A stretch of 60,444 nucleotides of DNA, taken from the NCBI GenBank assembly GCA_938045315.1, contig CALINM010000065.1:1-60444 (forward strand). The letters are read 5' to 3'. Both the position numbers and the translations under genes were made by a program. The DNA is from an uncultured bacterium (GTDB lineage Bacteria; CALINM01). The notes beneath the pieces are model-generated. The model did not search any database. It saw only the letters and a list, made by a program, of their open reading frames with translations, and had not been told where the DNA came from. Position 1 is the first letter of the stretch; the number at the start of each line of letters is the position of its first letter. Positions 9,339 to 18,937 of the stretch are shown in pieces.

Positions 9339-10878
9339 ATTCTATAGCTCTTGTCTCTCTAATTACCGTAACCTTTATTTGACCCGGGTAAGTTAATTCA
9401 CTTTCTATTTTTTTTGCAATATCTCTTGCAAGAAGATATGCATCATCGTCACTAACCTTTGTATTTTCAACCATTATTCTAACTTCCCTTCCAGCCTGAA
9501 TAGCATAAGCTTTTGTTACCCCTGGGAATTGAACAGCTATTTTTTCAAGCTCTTCAATCCTTTTTACATAACTTTCTAATGTTTCCCGTCTTGCTCCAGG
9601 CCTTGCTGCTGATATAGAATCTGCTGCCTGTACAAGTATTGCAATTACAGAATTAGGTGCTTCTTCACCATGATGGCTTAAAATTGCATTAATAATTTTT
9701 GGATGCTCCCCATGTTTTTTTAGTATTTCAGCACCAATTACTGCATGAGAGCCCTCTATTTCATGATCAACTGCTTTCCCTATATCATGGAGTAACCCTG
9801 CTCTTTTAGCCTGCTTTATTGAAACATTTAATTCTGCTGCCATAATACCACAAAGGTATGCCACTTCAATAGAATGCTGCAAAACATTCTGTCCATAACT
9901 TGTTCTATATTTCAACGTTCCGAGAAGCTTAACGATCTCAGGATGAACATTATGCAGCCCCACATCAAAAAGTGCTTTTTCACCAGCTTCTTTGATTGCT
10001 TGCTCCACTTCCAATCTTGACTTTTCGACAACTTCCTCTATCCTTGCAGGATGTATCCTTCCATCGGCAATAAGCTTTTCAAGAGCCAGCCTCGCTATCT
10101 CTCTCCTCACCGGATTATGACAAGAAATGACAACTAATTCTGGAGTATCATCAATTATAACATCAACACCAGTTATTGATTCAAATGCTCTAATATTTCT
10201 TCCTTCTCTACCAATTATTCTACCCTTCATTTCATCACTTGGCAGTGGAACACTTGACACAGTCATCTCGGTTACAAAATCACCTGCTATTCTTTGAATA
10301 GCTAAAGATACATATTCTTGTGCTTTTTTTAAAGATGTTTCTTTTAATTCTTCTTCAATCTCCCTTATTTTTTTTGCTGCTTCATGTTTAGCTTCTTCCT
10401 CAATTAAATTTATCAATTCTTTTTTTGCTTCTTCTGCAGTGAGATTTGCTATTTTTTCTAAAGTTTTTTTATGTTCAAAAATCATGTTATCCAGATTTGC
10501 TTTCTTCTCCAACAAATCTTTTTCTAAAGCATTTATATTCTTTTCTCTTTTTAAAAGTTCCACCTCCCTGCTTTCTATGAGAACATTTCTTTTCTCTAAA
10601 CTTTCTTCTTTTTGTGTTAATCTTCTCTCAAAAGCTATTAACTCATCCTTTTTTTCTTTTAATTCCTTCTCTAAATCTGCTTTAATCTGAAGCATCTTGT
10701 CCTTAAACAGTAGTTCTGCTTCTTTTTTTGCAATTTCAACCAATCTTTTTGCTTCTTCTTCTGCCTTAGCTTTTTCTAACTTTAAATTTGATAATTGTTT
10801 TTTTGAATAGAAATAAAAAATTAATAATCCAATCAACAACCCTAATATGCCAGCAATCAAAATCATAATGTTATCCAT
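9328..10878 (-). CDS. rny: Ribonuclease Y
   Basis: Membrane-anchored endoribonuclease that starts mRNA decay. The 516-residue product shows one N-terminal membrane span (about 4-23), a long charged coiled coil (about 30-180), a KH RNA-binding domain ([20 protein letters not shown]) and an HD catalytic domain ([19 protein letters not shown], then [10 protein letters not shown]). Length is typical. GGAGG stands five bases before the ATG at 10878. The gene follows 6S RNA and is cotranscribed with ymdB and probably tyrS. Confidence 0.97.
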   Translation of the reverse strand: MDNIMILIAGILGLLIGLLIFYFYSKKQLSNLKLEKAKAEEEAKRLVEIAKKEAELLFKDKMLQIKADLEKELKEKKDELIAFERRLTQKEESLEKRNVLIESREVELLKREKNINALEKDLLEKKANLDNMIFEHKKTLEKIANLTAEEAKKELINLIEEEAKHEAAKKIREIEEELKETSLKKAQEYVSLAIQRIAGDFVTEMTVSSVPLPSDEMKGRIIGREGRNIRAFESITGVDVIIDDTPELVVISCHNPVRREIARLALEKLIADGRIHPARIEEVVEKSRLEVEQAIKEAGEKALFDVGLHNVHPEIVKLLGTLKYRTSYGQNVLQHSIEVAYLCGIMAAELNVSIKQAKRAGLLHDIGKAVDHEIEGSHAVIGAEILKKHGEHPKIINAILSHHGEEAPNSVIAILVQAADSISAARPGARRETLESYVKRIEELEKIAVQFPGVTKAYAIQAGREVRIMVENTKVSDDDAYLLARDIAKKIESELTYPGQIKVTVIRETRAIEYAR

Positions 10879-10931
10879 TTCTTCCTCCTAAAATTTATTT
10901 TAAAGGTCCCAATAGAGAGACCAAATATGAA

Positions 10932-11118
10932 AAAAAAATCCCCAGAATGCCGTGTGTATTATGGGCTTATAAGCTTAAAACTACTAAGTGGAGCCAGTGT
11001 TGATCGCTTTAGGCTTCCTCCTACGCGGGAGGCTTGCACACCACGATCAGGGACCAGCTCCCTTCTAAGAGGTGTTGGCTCAAGCCCTTAAATACATCAC
11101 GTACATCCCAGGGATTTT
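10932..11118 (-). ncRNA. ssrS: 6S RNA
   Basis: Between zapA and rny the minus strand encodes a long imperfect hairpin of about 185 bases. The ends pair (AUCCCUGGGAUGU near 11115 with GGCAUUCUGGGGAU near 10940). Inside them GGGCUUGAGCC pairs with GGCUC and AAGCCC, and a GC-rich terminal arm CCUCCCGCGUAGGAGG lies near 11027. This is the 6S RNA architecture, a promoter-open-complex mimic that binds sigma-70 RNA polymerase. The position directly after zapA is the classic one. Exact ends are estimated; a T-run follows the 3' end. Confidence 0.88.
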
Positions 11119-11393
11119 TTATTCCCCTGAAATTACGCTTTCAATAAGTTCTTTTTTTCTTTCTAAAAACTCTCCAAAACGGTTTAAATTTTTACTTTGT
11201 CTAACATATTCTTCAGCTACATTAAGCAATGCCAGCATCAACATTTGTATAGGCGACCTTAGCACATCCCTTTCTTTGATTTCCTGCAATTTTTTTTTAC
11301 AAGCTCTTCAACTAATCTCACATCTTCATCACTTAAATCAGTAACAACCTGGAATTTATTTCCTAAAACAGTAATTTCATAAAAGCGATTCAC
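11119..11393 (-). pseudogene. zapA: zapA, cell division protein, frame broken at an A9 tract
   Basis: From GTG 11393 the frame gives VNRFYEITVLGNKFQVVTD and reaches VEELVKK. It then meets nine A residues (plus-strand T9 at 11290-11298), after which the zero frame stops in 13 codons. One extra base restores the typical ZapA helix (KLQEIKERDVLRSPIQMLML, then LNVAEEYV) to a stop at 11119-11121. ZapA bundles FtsZ at the division ring. The C-terminal half is intact and conserved, so this may be a sequence error, or expression by slippage on A9, rather than a dead gene. The start overlaps the end of the zapB-like gene; 6S RNA begins at its stop. Confidence 0.75.
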
Positions 11394-11628
11394 TTCCCTT
11401 TTCCTCAAAATATTTTGTTATTTTCTCAATTACATTTTCTAACCGTTTTGATGCTTCTTTTCTTTCAAGCTTGAGCTTACTAACCTCTTCTTGAAGTTTT
11501 AATATCTCTTTCTCTTTTTCTTCCAAGCTCCTTCTTAAATCTATGTTATCGGCCTTTAAAGCCTGGTATTTCTCAACCAGTTGATCAATTTTTATACTTA
11601 AATCTTCTAACTTTTTTTCAAATTCCAT
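11377..11628 (-). CDS. Small coiled-coil protein, ZapB-like
   Basis: The 83-residue product is almost entirely a predicted coiled coil (heptad-rich Glu/Lys/Leu from about 3 to 75). Size, coiled-coil nature and its place just before zapA (17-base overlap) match ZapB-type divisome proteins, but coiled coils give little sequence-specific signal. An AAAGGAA sequence precedes the ATG at 11628. It probably partners with ZapA at the Z ring, by analogy only. Confidence 0.72.
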   Translation of the reverse strand: MEFEKKLEDLSIKIDQLVEKYQALKADNIDLRRSLEEKEKEILKLQEEVSKLKLERKEASKRLENVIEKITKYFEEKGSESLL

Positions 11629-11682
11629 GTTATATTTCCTTTCACTTTTAGTTTTTCACAAATTTTACAAAAAATCAAGTAC

Positions 11683-12981
11683 CTAATCCTTAAGTTCACC
11701 TTTCATATAAAGATCATAAGCTGTGAGATCAAAATAACCATGCCCGCTTAAATTAAATAGAATTACCCTTTCTTCTCTAAGCTCCCTGGCCTTTATTGCT
11801 TCATCAATTGCAACTCTAATGGCATGTGAAGATTCAGGAGCAGGGATTATTCCTTCTGTTCTACTAAAAATTAAGGCTGCTTCAAAAACCCTGGTTTGTT
11901 CTACACTCACTGCTTCTATTAAATTTTGGTTGTAAAGATAAGAAATTATTGGTGAATCACCATGATATCTAAGACCACCAGCGTGTATTGACGGTGGAAT
12001 AAAATCATGACCAAGGGTATACATTTTCATAAGTGGGGTTAACCCTGCTTCATCTCCAAAATCATACTCAAACTTGCCAGCCGTTAGAGTTGGACATGCA
12101 GCTGGTTCAACGGCAATAAATCTCATATTTTTTTTCCCATTATGAAACTTATCCATAAGGAAGGGAAATACAATACCACCAAAATTGCTTCCACCACCCA
12201 CACATGCAATAACAACATCGGGTTCTAAATTTATTCTCTTAAATTGTTCTTTAGCCTCCAAACCTATTACAGTTTGATGTAGAAGTACATGGTTCAATAC
12301 ACTACCAAGCGCATAATGGGTATCATTATGTGTCGCTGCATCTTCTACAGCTTCACTGATTGCTATACCTAAACTTCCAGGGTTATTAGGATCTTTTTCC
12401 AGAACCTTTTTGCCCGACTGTGTAAAGGGACTTGGACTCGGAATTACTTTACCCCCCCAGGTTTCCATGAGAATTCTTCTATAGGGCTTCTGGTTATAAC
12501 TAACCTTTACCATATATACTGTACACTCTATTCCAAAGAGATTGCAGGCAAAACTAAGAGCAGAACCCCACTGGCCAGCACCTGTTTCAGTTGATAGCCT
12601 TTTAATCCCCTCAATCTTGTTAAAATAAGCCTGGGGTACAGATGTATTTGGTTTATGACTTCCAGCGGCTGATACACTCTCATCTTTAAAAAAGATTTTT
12701 GCTGGAGTATTTAGAAATTTTTCAAGTCTATAAGCTCTTCTTAATGGTGTGGGTCTCCATAATCTATACACTTCTAAAACTTCTTCAGGGATATCAATCC
12801 ATCTTTTATCACTAACTTCCTGTTCAATTAATGCCTGTGGAAATATTGCAAGAAGTTTATCGGGAGTAACAGGCTCTTTAGTTTCAGGATCTAAATATGG
12901 CTCAAGTTTGCCAGGTAAATCAGGTAAAATGTTGTACCATTTTTTGGGCAGCTCAGTATCACTGAGGTAAACATTTCTCAT
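11683..12981 (-). CDS. trpB: Tryptophan synthase beta-like protein (TrpB2)
   Basis: PLP enzyme that joins indole and serine to make tryptophan. The 432-residue product has the PLP-lysine motif GSHKPN (K110), the TETGAGQWG glutamate region, the glycine phosphate cup ([10 protein letters not shown]) and the C-terminal PAPESSHA. The longer N-terminus (WRPTPLRRA) and motif spacing mark the TrpB2 subgroup, which usually lacks a TrpA partner; no trpA is nearby. AGGAG precedes the ATG at 12981. It has its own promoter and is transcribed away from aroF, another aromatic-pathway gene. Confidence 0.93.
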   Translation of the reverse strand: MRNVYLSDTELPKKWYNILPDLPGKLEPYLDPETKEPVTPDKLLAIFPQALIEQEVSDKRWIDIPEEVLEVYRLWRPTPLRRAYRLEKFLNTPAKIFFKDESVSAAGSHKPNTSVPQAYFNKIEGIKRLSTETGAGQWGSALSFACNLFGIECTVYMVKVSYNQKPYRRILMETWGGKVIPSPSPFTQSGKKVLEKDPNNPGSLGIAISEAVEDAATHNDTHYALGSVLNHVLLHQTVIGLEAKEQFKRINLEPDVVIACVGGGSNFGGIVFPFLMDKFHNGKKNMRFIAVEPAACPTLTAGKFEYDFGDEAGLTPLMKMYTLGHDFIPPSIHAGGLRYHGDSPIISYLYNQNLIEAVSVEQTRVFEAALIFSRTEGIIPAPESSHAIRVAIDEAIKARELREERVILFNLSGHGYFDLTAYDLYMKGELKD

Positions 12982-13010
12982 TTTTGAACTCCTAAGTTTT
13001 TTGATGCATC

Positions 13011-13038
13011 ATTATACTACATGTTTTTTTAAAAGCAA
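13011..13038 (-). promoter_or_regulatory. Sigma-70-type promoter for trpB2
   Basis: On the minus strand TTGCTT (13038-13033), 16 bases, then a perfect TATAAT (13016-13011). The expected start near 13004 leaves a leader of about 22 bases with AGGAG before the ATG. The aroF promoter must lie on the other strand of the same 120-base gap; a TATAAA or TACTAT near 13060-13080 is possible but weak. Confidence 0.6.
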
Positions 13039-13101
13039 AAAATCTTTTTAAATTTTGTCTCAATAATATAAAATGCTACTATGCTCTGAAAGGAGGAGAA
13101 T

Positions 13102-14121
13102 ATGTTAATTGTAATGCATCATAACGCTTCCGATAAAGATATCGAAAGGGTTAAAAAAATAATTATTGATATGGGGTATAAACCAGTTGTTATTCCCGGT
13201 GCAGAAAGGACCGCCATAGGCGTTATAGGTAATCAAGGATGGGTTGACGATGCACCATTTAGAGGAATTAAGGGAATTTTAGAAATAATACACGTAACTA
13301 AGCCATATAAACTTGTAAGTAGAGATTTTCATCCCCATGACACTATTATTAAATTAAGTGATAGAATAAAAATTGGTGGTAAGTCTCCATTTTTAGTAAT
13401 TGCAGGACCATGCGCAGTAGAAAGTAGAGAACAGGTTTTTAAAACCGCTCAGTTTTTAAAAAAACTGGGAGTAAAAGTTATAAGAGGTGGAGCTTTTAAG
13501 CCAAGAACAAGCCCTCACAGTTTTCAGGGATTAAGGGAGGAGGGGCTTAAAATCTTGTACGATGTTAAGAAGGAGCTGGATTTGTTAACAATAACTGAAG
13601 TCATGAGTCCAGAACATATTGAAATGGTTGAAAAACATGTTGATATTTTGCAGATTGGTGCAAGAAATATGCAAAACTTTGACCTTCTTAAGGAAGTGGG
13701 AAAAACAAAGAAACCCGTAGTTTTAAAAAGGGGATTGTCTGCTACGATAGAAGAATGGCTTGCATCTGCAGAATACATATTACTTGAGGGTAATCCAAAT
13801 GTTATCCTTTGTGAAAGGGGCATTAGAACCTTTGAAACAGCCACAAGAAATACATCAGATCTCTCTGTAATACCTCTTGTAAAATCTTTTACACATTTGC
13901 CAATAATATTTGATCCAAGCCATGCAACAGGTAAAAAAAATCTAGTTCCCCCGATGGCTTTAGCTTCTATCATCGTGGGCAGTCATGGTGTGATGATCGA
14001 AGTTCACCCTGAACCAGAACATGCTTTATCAGATGGTCCACAATCTTTGAATTTCAAAGAATTTGAAAAACTTTATTTAAAAATTAATAAACTTTTAACT
14101 TTTATGGAAGAGTTTGAATAG
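13102..14121 (+). CDS. aroF: 3-deoxy-7-phosphoheptulonate synthase, AroF type I-beta
   Basis: First step of the shikimate pathway: phosphoenolpyruvate plus erythrose 4-phosphate gives DAHP. The 339-residue product has an N-terminal ferredoxin-like regulatory domain (about 1-70) and a TIM-barrel KDO8P-synthase-like domain (IAGPCAVESREQ, RGGAFKPRTSPHSFQG, IGARNMQNF, VVLKRG, IFDPSHATG). The regulatory domain suggests feedback control by aromatic amino acids. AAAGGAGGAG precedes the ATG. It is a single plus-strand gene set between two minus-strand units. Confidence 0.96.
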   Translation: MLIVMHHNASDKDIERVKKIIIDMGYKPVVIPGAERTAIGVIGNQGWVDDAPFRGIKGILEIIHVTKPYKLVSRDFHPHDTIIKLSDRIKIGGKSPFLVIAGPCAVESREQVFKTAQFLKKLGVKVIRGGAFKPRTSPHSFQGLREEGLKILYDVKKELDLLTITEVMSPEHIEMVEKHVDILQIGARNMQNFDLLKEVGKTKKPVVLKRGLSATIEEWLASAEYILLEGNPNVILCERGIRTFETATRNTSDLSVIPLVKSFTHLPIIFDPSHATGKKNLVPPMALASIIVGSHGVMIEVHPEPEHALSDGPQSLNFKEFEKLYLKINKLLTFMEEFE

Positions 14122-14123
14122 AT

Positions 14124-14714
14124 TTATCTCGCACCTTTTTTAAGTTCTATTAATACCAGCTTTATCACCGCCTTTAGTGTTTCAAAAACACCGATACCTT
14201 TAGGCGCTATAGCTTCAAAATCAGGCACTCCTTGAGGATTAATAATTTTTCTTATTTCTTCTACTGGTACAGCAGAAGGCAGATCTCTTTTATTGTATTG
14301 AATAACATAAGGTATTTGCTCTATATCATACCCATGTTCATGAAGGTTTTCTTTCATATTTTCAAAACTTTCAATGTTAGCATCCATTCTCTCTGCCTGT
14401 GAATCCACAACAAATACAATACCATCCACTCCTTTTAAAATAAGCTTTCTACTGGCATCATAGAAAATTTGCCCAGGAACCGTATAGAGATGAAACCTGG
14501 TCTTGAAACCCTTTATTTCGCCCAATGATAGGGGTAAAAAATCAAAAAAAAGTGTTCTTTCTGTTTCAGTTGCTAGGGATATCATTTTACCCTTTGATTC
14601 AGGATTGGTCTTATCATAAATATATTGGAGATTTGTTGTCTTACCACATAAGCCACAACCATAATAAACTATCTTACAGTTTATTTCCCTTGCAGAATAA
14701 TTTATAAATGACAT
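14124..14714 (-). CDS. mglA: MglA, Ras-like polarity GTPase
   Basis: The 196-residue protein is close to MglA of gliding and polar-growing bacteria. It has a P-loop [16 protein letters not shown], the conserved block [20 protein letters not shown], the switch TVPGQ in place of DxxG, and NKRD for guanine. MglA-GTP marks a cell pole and controls motility or polar machines. It lies just downstream of its presumed GAP MglB in one operon. There are no motility genes in the window, so the output is unknown. Confidence 0.95.
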   Translation of the reverse strand: MSFINYSAREINCKIVYYGCGLCGKTTNLQYIYDKTNPESKGKMISLATETERTLFFDFLPLSLGEIKGFKTRFHLYTVPGQIFYDASRKLILKGVDGIVFVVDSQAERMDANIESFENMKENLHEHGYDIEQIPYVIQYNKRDLPSAVPVEEIRKIINPQGVPDFEAIAPKGIGVFETLKAVIKLVLIELKKGAR

Positions 14715-14733
14715 TTAATTACCAAGCTCCTGG

Positions 14734-15219
14734 CTAAATATTAAAAAGCTTATCTATATCTTCATCAGTAATCTCTGCAAAAGGAGATTCTGAACTCGCT
14801 GCTTTTTTCGATTTCTCTGCTAACTTATCAAAAATGCTTGCCAATTCATCTGAAGCTTTTCTAACCCGCAGCCTGACAAGTCCCAGAGATGATCTATTGT
14901 CAAAAATAACCACAAGTATCACCCTTTGTCCCACTATAGATATATGAATATTGTCTTTTTCTCCTTCGTGGAAGATTATAGAAAATTCTTTTTCGCCTAT
15001 TAATTTTGCAAGACCACCTGTTGCTGCTATATTTCCGGCGGTTAATGAGGCAAGGGAAGTACTATCAAAGTTCTCAGTTTCGCCCGATTGAGAGATTAGT
15101 TGGCCATCCTTATCAACAAGAAAAACAGCTTTTGCATTAGAGTCCCTTACAAGCTTATCCAGAATTGAAGATATTTGCTTTGCTTCTTCCTCATACATTA
15201 CAAGCTGTGGATAAGCCAT
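14734..15219 (-). CDS. mglB: MglB, roadblock/LC7 GTPase-activating protein
   Basis: The 161-residue protein has a roadblock/LC7 fold: AKAVFLVDKDGQLISQSGE, then LASLTAGNIAATGGLAKLIGE and RVILVVIFDNRSSLGLVRLRVRKA. In the known system MglB dimers stimulate GTP hydrolysis by MglA and set the opposite pole. The gene is immediately upstream of mglA, 19 bases apart. A charged C-terminal tail ends in DEDIDKLFNI, similar to other MglB tails. Confidence 0.92.
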   Translation of the reverse strand: MAYPQLVMYEEEAKQISSILDKLVRDSNAKAVFLVDKDGQLISQSGETENFDSTSLASLTAGNIAATGGLAKLIGEKEFSIIFHEGEKDNIHISIVGQRVILVVIFDNRSSLGLVRLRVRKASDELASIFDKLAEKSKKAASSESPFAEITDEDIDKLFNI

Positions 15220-15280
15220 TTATTTCCTTCCTTATTTTTTTAATGAATATATCAAAGGTTATTTTATGATGCAAGAACTT

Positions 15281-16240
15281 TTAAGCAAAAACTTCTGCCT
15301 TTTTTAATAATATCTCCCATTCTCTGTCAACATATTTCTGAATTTCTTCAATTAACCCTTCATATTTGGGTGAAAAAAGATGTTTGAATCTCCCTTGTTT
15401 TTCAAGCCAGTCTTTAACAGGCCTTTTTTCTTTAGGAATATAATTCACTTTCCAGTGATAACCTTCATCAACTTCATAAAGTGGCCATATACAGGCATCT
15501 ACTGCTATCTGTGCCATTTCCACTGTTAATTCAGAAGGATGCTGCCATCCCCTTGGGCAGGGTGCTAGGACATTTATAAAAGAAGGTCCATTTTTATCGA
15601 GAGCTTTCCTGACCTTTGTCATAAAATCTCGGGGGTTATTTATAGATGCTTGCGCCACATAATCAGGTTTATGTTCTGCAATAATTGCTGTTAAATCTTT
15701 TCTGTGTTGCAATTTTCCCGGAACTTTTTTCCCCGCAGGTGCAGTTGTTGTAGAAGCACCAAAGGGTGTTGCTGAACTTCTTTGAATACCCGTATTCATA
15801 TATGCCTCATTATTATAACAAACAAAAAGAATGTTATGCCTTCTTTCCATAGCACCCGATAATGCCTGAAAACCAATATCATAAGTACCACCATCACCAC
15901 CAACTGCTATAAATTTTATATCTTTATTGATTTTACCCTGCCTTTTCAAAGATTTATACATAGCTTCAACACCTGAAATCGTTGCAGCAGCATTTTCAAA
16001 AGCTGTATGTATATAAGGTACTCTCCAGGATGTATATGGATATAAAGTAGTTGAAACTTCTACACATCCTGTTGCATTTGAAACAACAACATTATCCGGA
16101 TAAGCAGCCATAAACATATGCCTTAAAGCAATAGGAGCACCACAACCAGCACACAATCTATGACCACGAGTAAACATTTCTTTTTCCTTTTCATATCTCT
16201 CAGCTAATTCTTTGAAATTCAACACAAGTTTTCCTTCCAT
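15281..16240 (-). CDS. porB: Pyruvate/2-oxoacid:ferredoxin oxidoreductase beta subunit
   Basis: Thiamine diphosphate subunit of the four-subunit oxidoreductase that interconverts pyruvate plus CoA with acetyl-CoA, CO2 and reduced ferredoxin. The 319-residue product shows HRLCAGCGAP, the TPP/Mg motif GGDGGTYDIGFQALSGAMER with NNEAYMNTGIQRS, and cluster-type cysteines (C in NATGCVEV and LAPCPRGW). AAAGGAGT precedes the ATG. It is the last gene of porGDAB. Confidence 0.95.
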   Translation of the reverse strand: MEGKLVLNFKELAERYEKEKEMFTRGHRLCAGCGAPIALRHMFMAAYPDNVVVSNATGCVEVSTTLYPYTSWRVPYIHTAFENAAATISGVEAMYKSLKRQGKINKDIKFIAVGGDGGTYDIGFQALSGAMERRHNILFVCYNNEAYMNTGIQRSSATPFGASTTTAPAGKKVPGKLQHRKDLTAIIAEHKPDYVAQASINNPRDFMTKVRKALDKNGPSFINVLAPCPRGWQHPSELTVEMAQIAVDACIWPLYEVDEGYHWKVNYIPKEKRPVKDWLEKQGRFKHLFSPKYEGLIEEIQKYVDREWEILLKKAEVFA

Positions 16241-16256
16241 ATCTACTCCTTTTGTT

Positions 16257-17435
16257 CTAATCTCTCAAATTTACATAATCAAACATCTTGATATTTCCAG
16301 AATCTAAGTAATTCCGCATCTCTTTAAAAACATTTTCCACATGATAAGGCAAAAAGTCTCTTTGCCCTAACCCAAATATCCTATTAATAACTGTGGGATT
16401 GCTCTCAATAGTTTGAAGAGCTGATTTTATCTCCAAATATAGCGGACCTCCTTCTGCACCAAAAGTCTCTGCTCTATCAAGGACACAAATAATTTTAGAA
16501 TTTTTGAGGGTGTCTGCTATCTCTTTGAATGGAAATGGTCTAAATACTCTAGGTTTTAAAACCCCAGCTTTTATCCCTTTCTCTCTTAAATTTTTAACCA
16601 CATGCTTTACAGTACCAGCAGCGGAATTCATCACAACAAAAACAAAATCAGCATCATCTAACATATAGTTTTCAAAATTACTATAATATCTCCCAAACCT
16701 TTGACTAAACTCCTCTCCCACTTCCAGAATTACCTGCCTTGCCCTTTCCATCCCCTCTCTAACCTGCCTTTTAAACTCCATATAATAGTTAGGCAAAACC
16801 ATAGCACCAAATGTTTCAGGTTTTTCAACATTAAGAAGAGATTTATATGGCTTAAACTCCCCAACGAAATCTCTAACTTCTTTATCTTCCATATACTGCA
16901 TCTTTTCATAGGAGTGACTGATTATAAAACCATCCACACAAACCATTACAGGAAGTTTCACATCTTTGTGTTCAGCGATTCTTATAGCCTGAATAACATT
17001 ATCATAAGCTTCCTGAGCATTCTCTGAAAATATCTGTATCCATCCTGTATCTCTTGCGCCCATAGCATCAGAATGATCACAATGTATATTTAACGGTGCA
17101 GAAAGTGCCCTGTTAACACATGTCATTACAATTGGACAACGTAGCCCCGATGCGACAGAAAGTAGTTCCCACATATAGGCAAGCCCTGCTGAAGATGTGG
17201 CTGTCATAACCCTTCCACCAGCTAAAGATGCTCCTATACAGGCGCTCATTGCACTATGTTCACTTTCAACAGTAACAAGCTCTGTATTCACCTCTCCATT
17301 AGAAACAAAATCAGCAAATATCATCATAATCTCTGTGGAGGGTGTTATTGGATAAGCAGCACAAACATCGGGATTAATCTGTTTCATAGCCGTTGCCACA
17401 GCCAGATTACCGGTAAAAGCATCAAACTTTTGCAC
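16257..17435 (-). CDS. porA: Pyruvate/2-oxoacid:ferredoxin oxidoreductase alpha subunit
   Basis: The 392-residue subunit carries the pyrimidine-binding domain of the TPP enzyme (AYPITPSTEIM, VESEHSAMSACIGASLAGGR, TSSAGLAYMWE). After it come transketolase-C-like repeats (GVLKPRVFRPFPFKEI) and DRAETFGAEGGPLYLE. The start is GTG at 17435 with AAGGAGG upstream. Seventeen bases separate it from porB, so they are cotranslated. Pyruvate is the likely substrate, but 2-oxoisovalerate-type enzymes share this layout. Confidence 0.94.
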   Translation of the reverse strand: MQKFDAFTGNLAVATAMKQINPDVCAAYPITPSTEIMMIFADFVSNGEVNTELVTVESEHSAMSACIGASLAGGRVMTATSSAGLAYMWELLSVASGLRCPIVMTCVNRALSAPLNIHCDHSDAMGARDTGWIQIFSENAQEAYDNVIQAIRIAEHKDVKLPVMVCVDGFIISHSYEKMQYMEDKEVRDFVGEFKPYKSLLNVEKPETFGAMVLPNYYMEFKRQVREGMERARQVILEVGEEFSQRFGRYYSNFENYMLDDADFVFVVMNSAAGTVKHVVKNLREKGIKAGVLKPRVFRPFPFKEIADTLKNSKIICVLDRAETFGAEGGPLYLEIKSALQTIESNPTVINRIFGLGQRDFLPYHVENVFKEMRNYLDSGNIKMFDYVNLRD

Positions 17436-17446
17436 TTTTTTCCTCC

Positions 17447-17737
17447 TTATGTTTTTTCAGGTACCATTTCAATTGCACTAGCTTTTTTTGGACATTCGTG
17501 AGCACATATTCCACATCCCTTGCAATATTCATAGTTTATACCAGCTACTTTCCCTTCTTTAATGAGAATTGACGAATCGGGACAAAAAGTCCAGCACCTA
17601 TAACACTGAATACATTTATCTTTATACCATATAGGTCTAAAGCTTCTCCATGTTCCCGTCTTATACTCTTCTGAGTTACCAGCCTCTTCTATAACTGCAC
17701 CTTTAGGAATTTCTCTCCAGCTCTTTAGTTCACTCAT
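17447..17737 (-). CDS. porD: Pyruvate/2-oxoacid:ferredoxin oxidoreductase delta (2x[4Fe-4S]) subunit
   Basis: A 96-residue ferredoxin-type subunit with two clusters: CIQCYRCWTFCP and CKGCGICAHECP. It passes electrons from the TPP/cluster core to soluble ferredoxin. It overlaps the end of porG by four bases and precedes porA. Confidence 0.95.
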   Translation of the reverse strand: MSELKSWREIPKGAVIEEAGNSEEYKTGTWRSFRPIWYKDKCIQCYRCWTFCPDSSILIKEGKVAGINYEYCKGCGICAHECPKKASAIEMVPEKT

Positions 17738-18306
17738 TCGCCCTTAACCTCCTCATAGGCTCTTTTTATTGCTTCTAAATTGCCTATTATAATCTTCTCA
17801 GAAAACTTCTTATGAGCAAAAGTATGTTTTACATGGTTTAAAAATGTTTCCAATGGTAGAATCTGAGTAACCCTTAAAAGAGCGCCTAACATAGGTGTAT
17901 TAGGAATTACCCTGCCAAGGCATTCGAGGGATATTTTGTTAGCATCTACAGTATATATTTTTTTCCCAGAAATATTAAGTTCTTTACGTATTGCAGAAGG
18001 ATTCTTGCCCGTATTTAGTATTACATCCGCATCTTCTGTAGCCCCTTCAAGAAAATTTTCTGAATATATTAGACTTGGGTCTACAACTATAACAACATTT
18101 GGATTTATAACAGGGCAGTGGGTTAAAATCTTCTCATCACTGATAATATTATAAGCCTTAACTGGAGCACCCATCCTTTCAGGACCATATTCTGGGAAAG
18201 CTTGAAAATAGAGCGGTGTTTCAATCATTGATTCACCAAGTGTCTTTGCAGCGGTTACTGTTCCCTGCCCACCTCTTCCATGCCATCTTATTTCCAGTGT
18301 TTTCAT
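17734..18306 (-). CDS. porG: Pyruvate/2-oxoacid:ferredoxin oxidoreductase gamma subunit
   Basis: The gamma domain (190 residues from ATG 18306) contains the family marks RWHGRGGQGTVTAAKTLGE, FPEYGPERMGAPVKAY and NTPMLGALLRV. A run of G residues just before ATG 18306 serves as Shine-Dalgarno and is the reason for choosing this start over an in-frame TTG at 18318. First gene of the porGDAB operon, 22 bases downstream of recR, so read-through from recR is possible. Confidence 0.94.
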   Translation of the reverse strand: MKTLEIRWHGRGGQGTVTAAKTLGESMIETPLYFQAFPEYGPERMGAPVKAYNIISDEKILTHCPVINPNVVIVVDPSLIYSENFLEGATEDADVILNTGKNPSAIRKELNISGKKIYTVDANKISLECLGRVIPNTPMLGALLRVTQILPLETFLNHVKHTFAHKKFSEKIIIGNLEAIKRAYEEVKGE

Positions 18307-18328
18307 AACCCCCCTCAAAAAAAAATTT

Positions 18329-18937
18329 TTATTCTAATTCCCTTCTTTCTTTTATTGCCACTGCCATGGTCACTTCATCTAAATACTCAATGTCACTACC
18401 CATAGGAATACCATGAGCAATTTTTGTAATTTTAAGATTAACATCTTTGAGAAAATCTTTTATATATAACGCTGTTGCTTCTGCCTCCATGCTTGGATTT
18501 AAAGCTAAAATAATTTCTGATATTTTATATAATAAAATAGAATTTTTCAACTCATTAATTCTAAGATCTTCAAAACGCCTATTTTCCATAGGTGAAACAA
18601 GACCGCCTAAAACATGGTATCTTCCTCTAAACTGTCCTGTCCTTTCTATGGATATCAGATCCCCCACATCTTCAACGACGCAAAGTATTCCTTCTTCCCT
18701 TTTTGGATCTTTACATATCTCACACAGATCATCCTCAGCTATGTTAAAACACCTTTTGCAAATTTTAATATTCTTATATACATTTATAAATGCCTCTCCC
18801 AAATTTTTAAAAAAACTCAAATCATTCCTTAACGCAAAAAGTATCATTCTCAAAGCAGTCTTATCACCTATACCCGGAAATTTAGTTAGTTCTGAAATCA
18901 GCTTTTGTATGGATTCTGGAAGGGTAAAAGTAACCAT
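18329..18937 (-). CDS. recR: Recombination protein RecR
   Basis: The 202-residue protein has an N-terminal helix-hairpin-helix (LTKFPGIGDKTALRM), a four-Cys zinc finger (CKRCFNIAEDDLCEIC), a Toprim domain (ILCVVEDVGDLISIE) and the C-terminal GIPMGSDIEYLDEVT. RecR works with RecO/RecF to load RecA on gapped DNA. The order dnaX-ybaB-recR is widely conserved; the start overlaps the ybaB stop by one base. Confidence 0.96.
   Translation of the reverse strand: MVTFTLPESIQKLISELTKFPGIGDKTALRMILFALRNDLSFFKNLGEAFINVYKNIKICKRCFNIAEDDLCEICKDPKREEGILCVVEDVGDLISIERTGQFRGRYHVLGGLVSPMENRRFEDLRINELKNSILLYKISEIILALNPSMEAEATALYIKDFLKDVNLKITKIAHGIPMGSDIEYLDEVTMAVAIKERRELE

Noticed and set aside
11072-11344. 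Plus-strand frame across zapA and 6S RNA as a gene
   Set aside because: It is the reverse of conserved ZapA coding sequence and has no start signal or family likeness.
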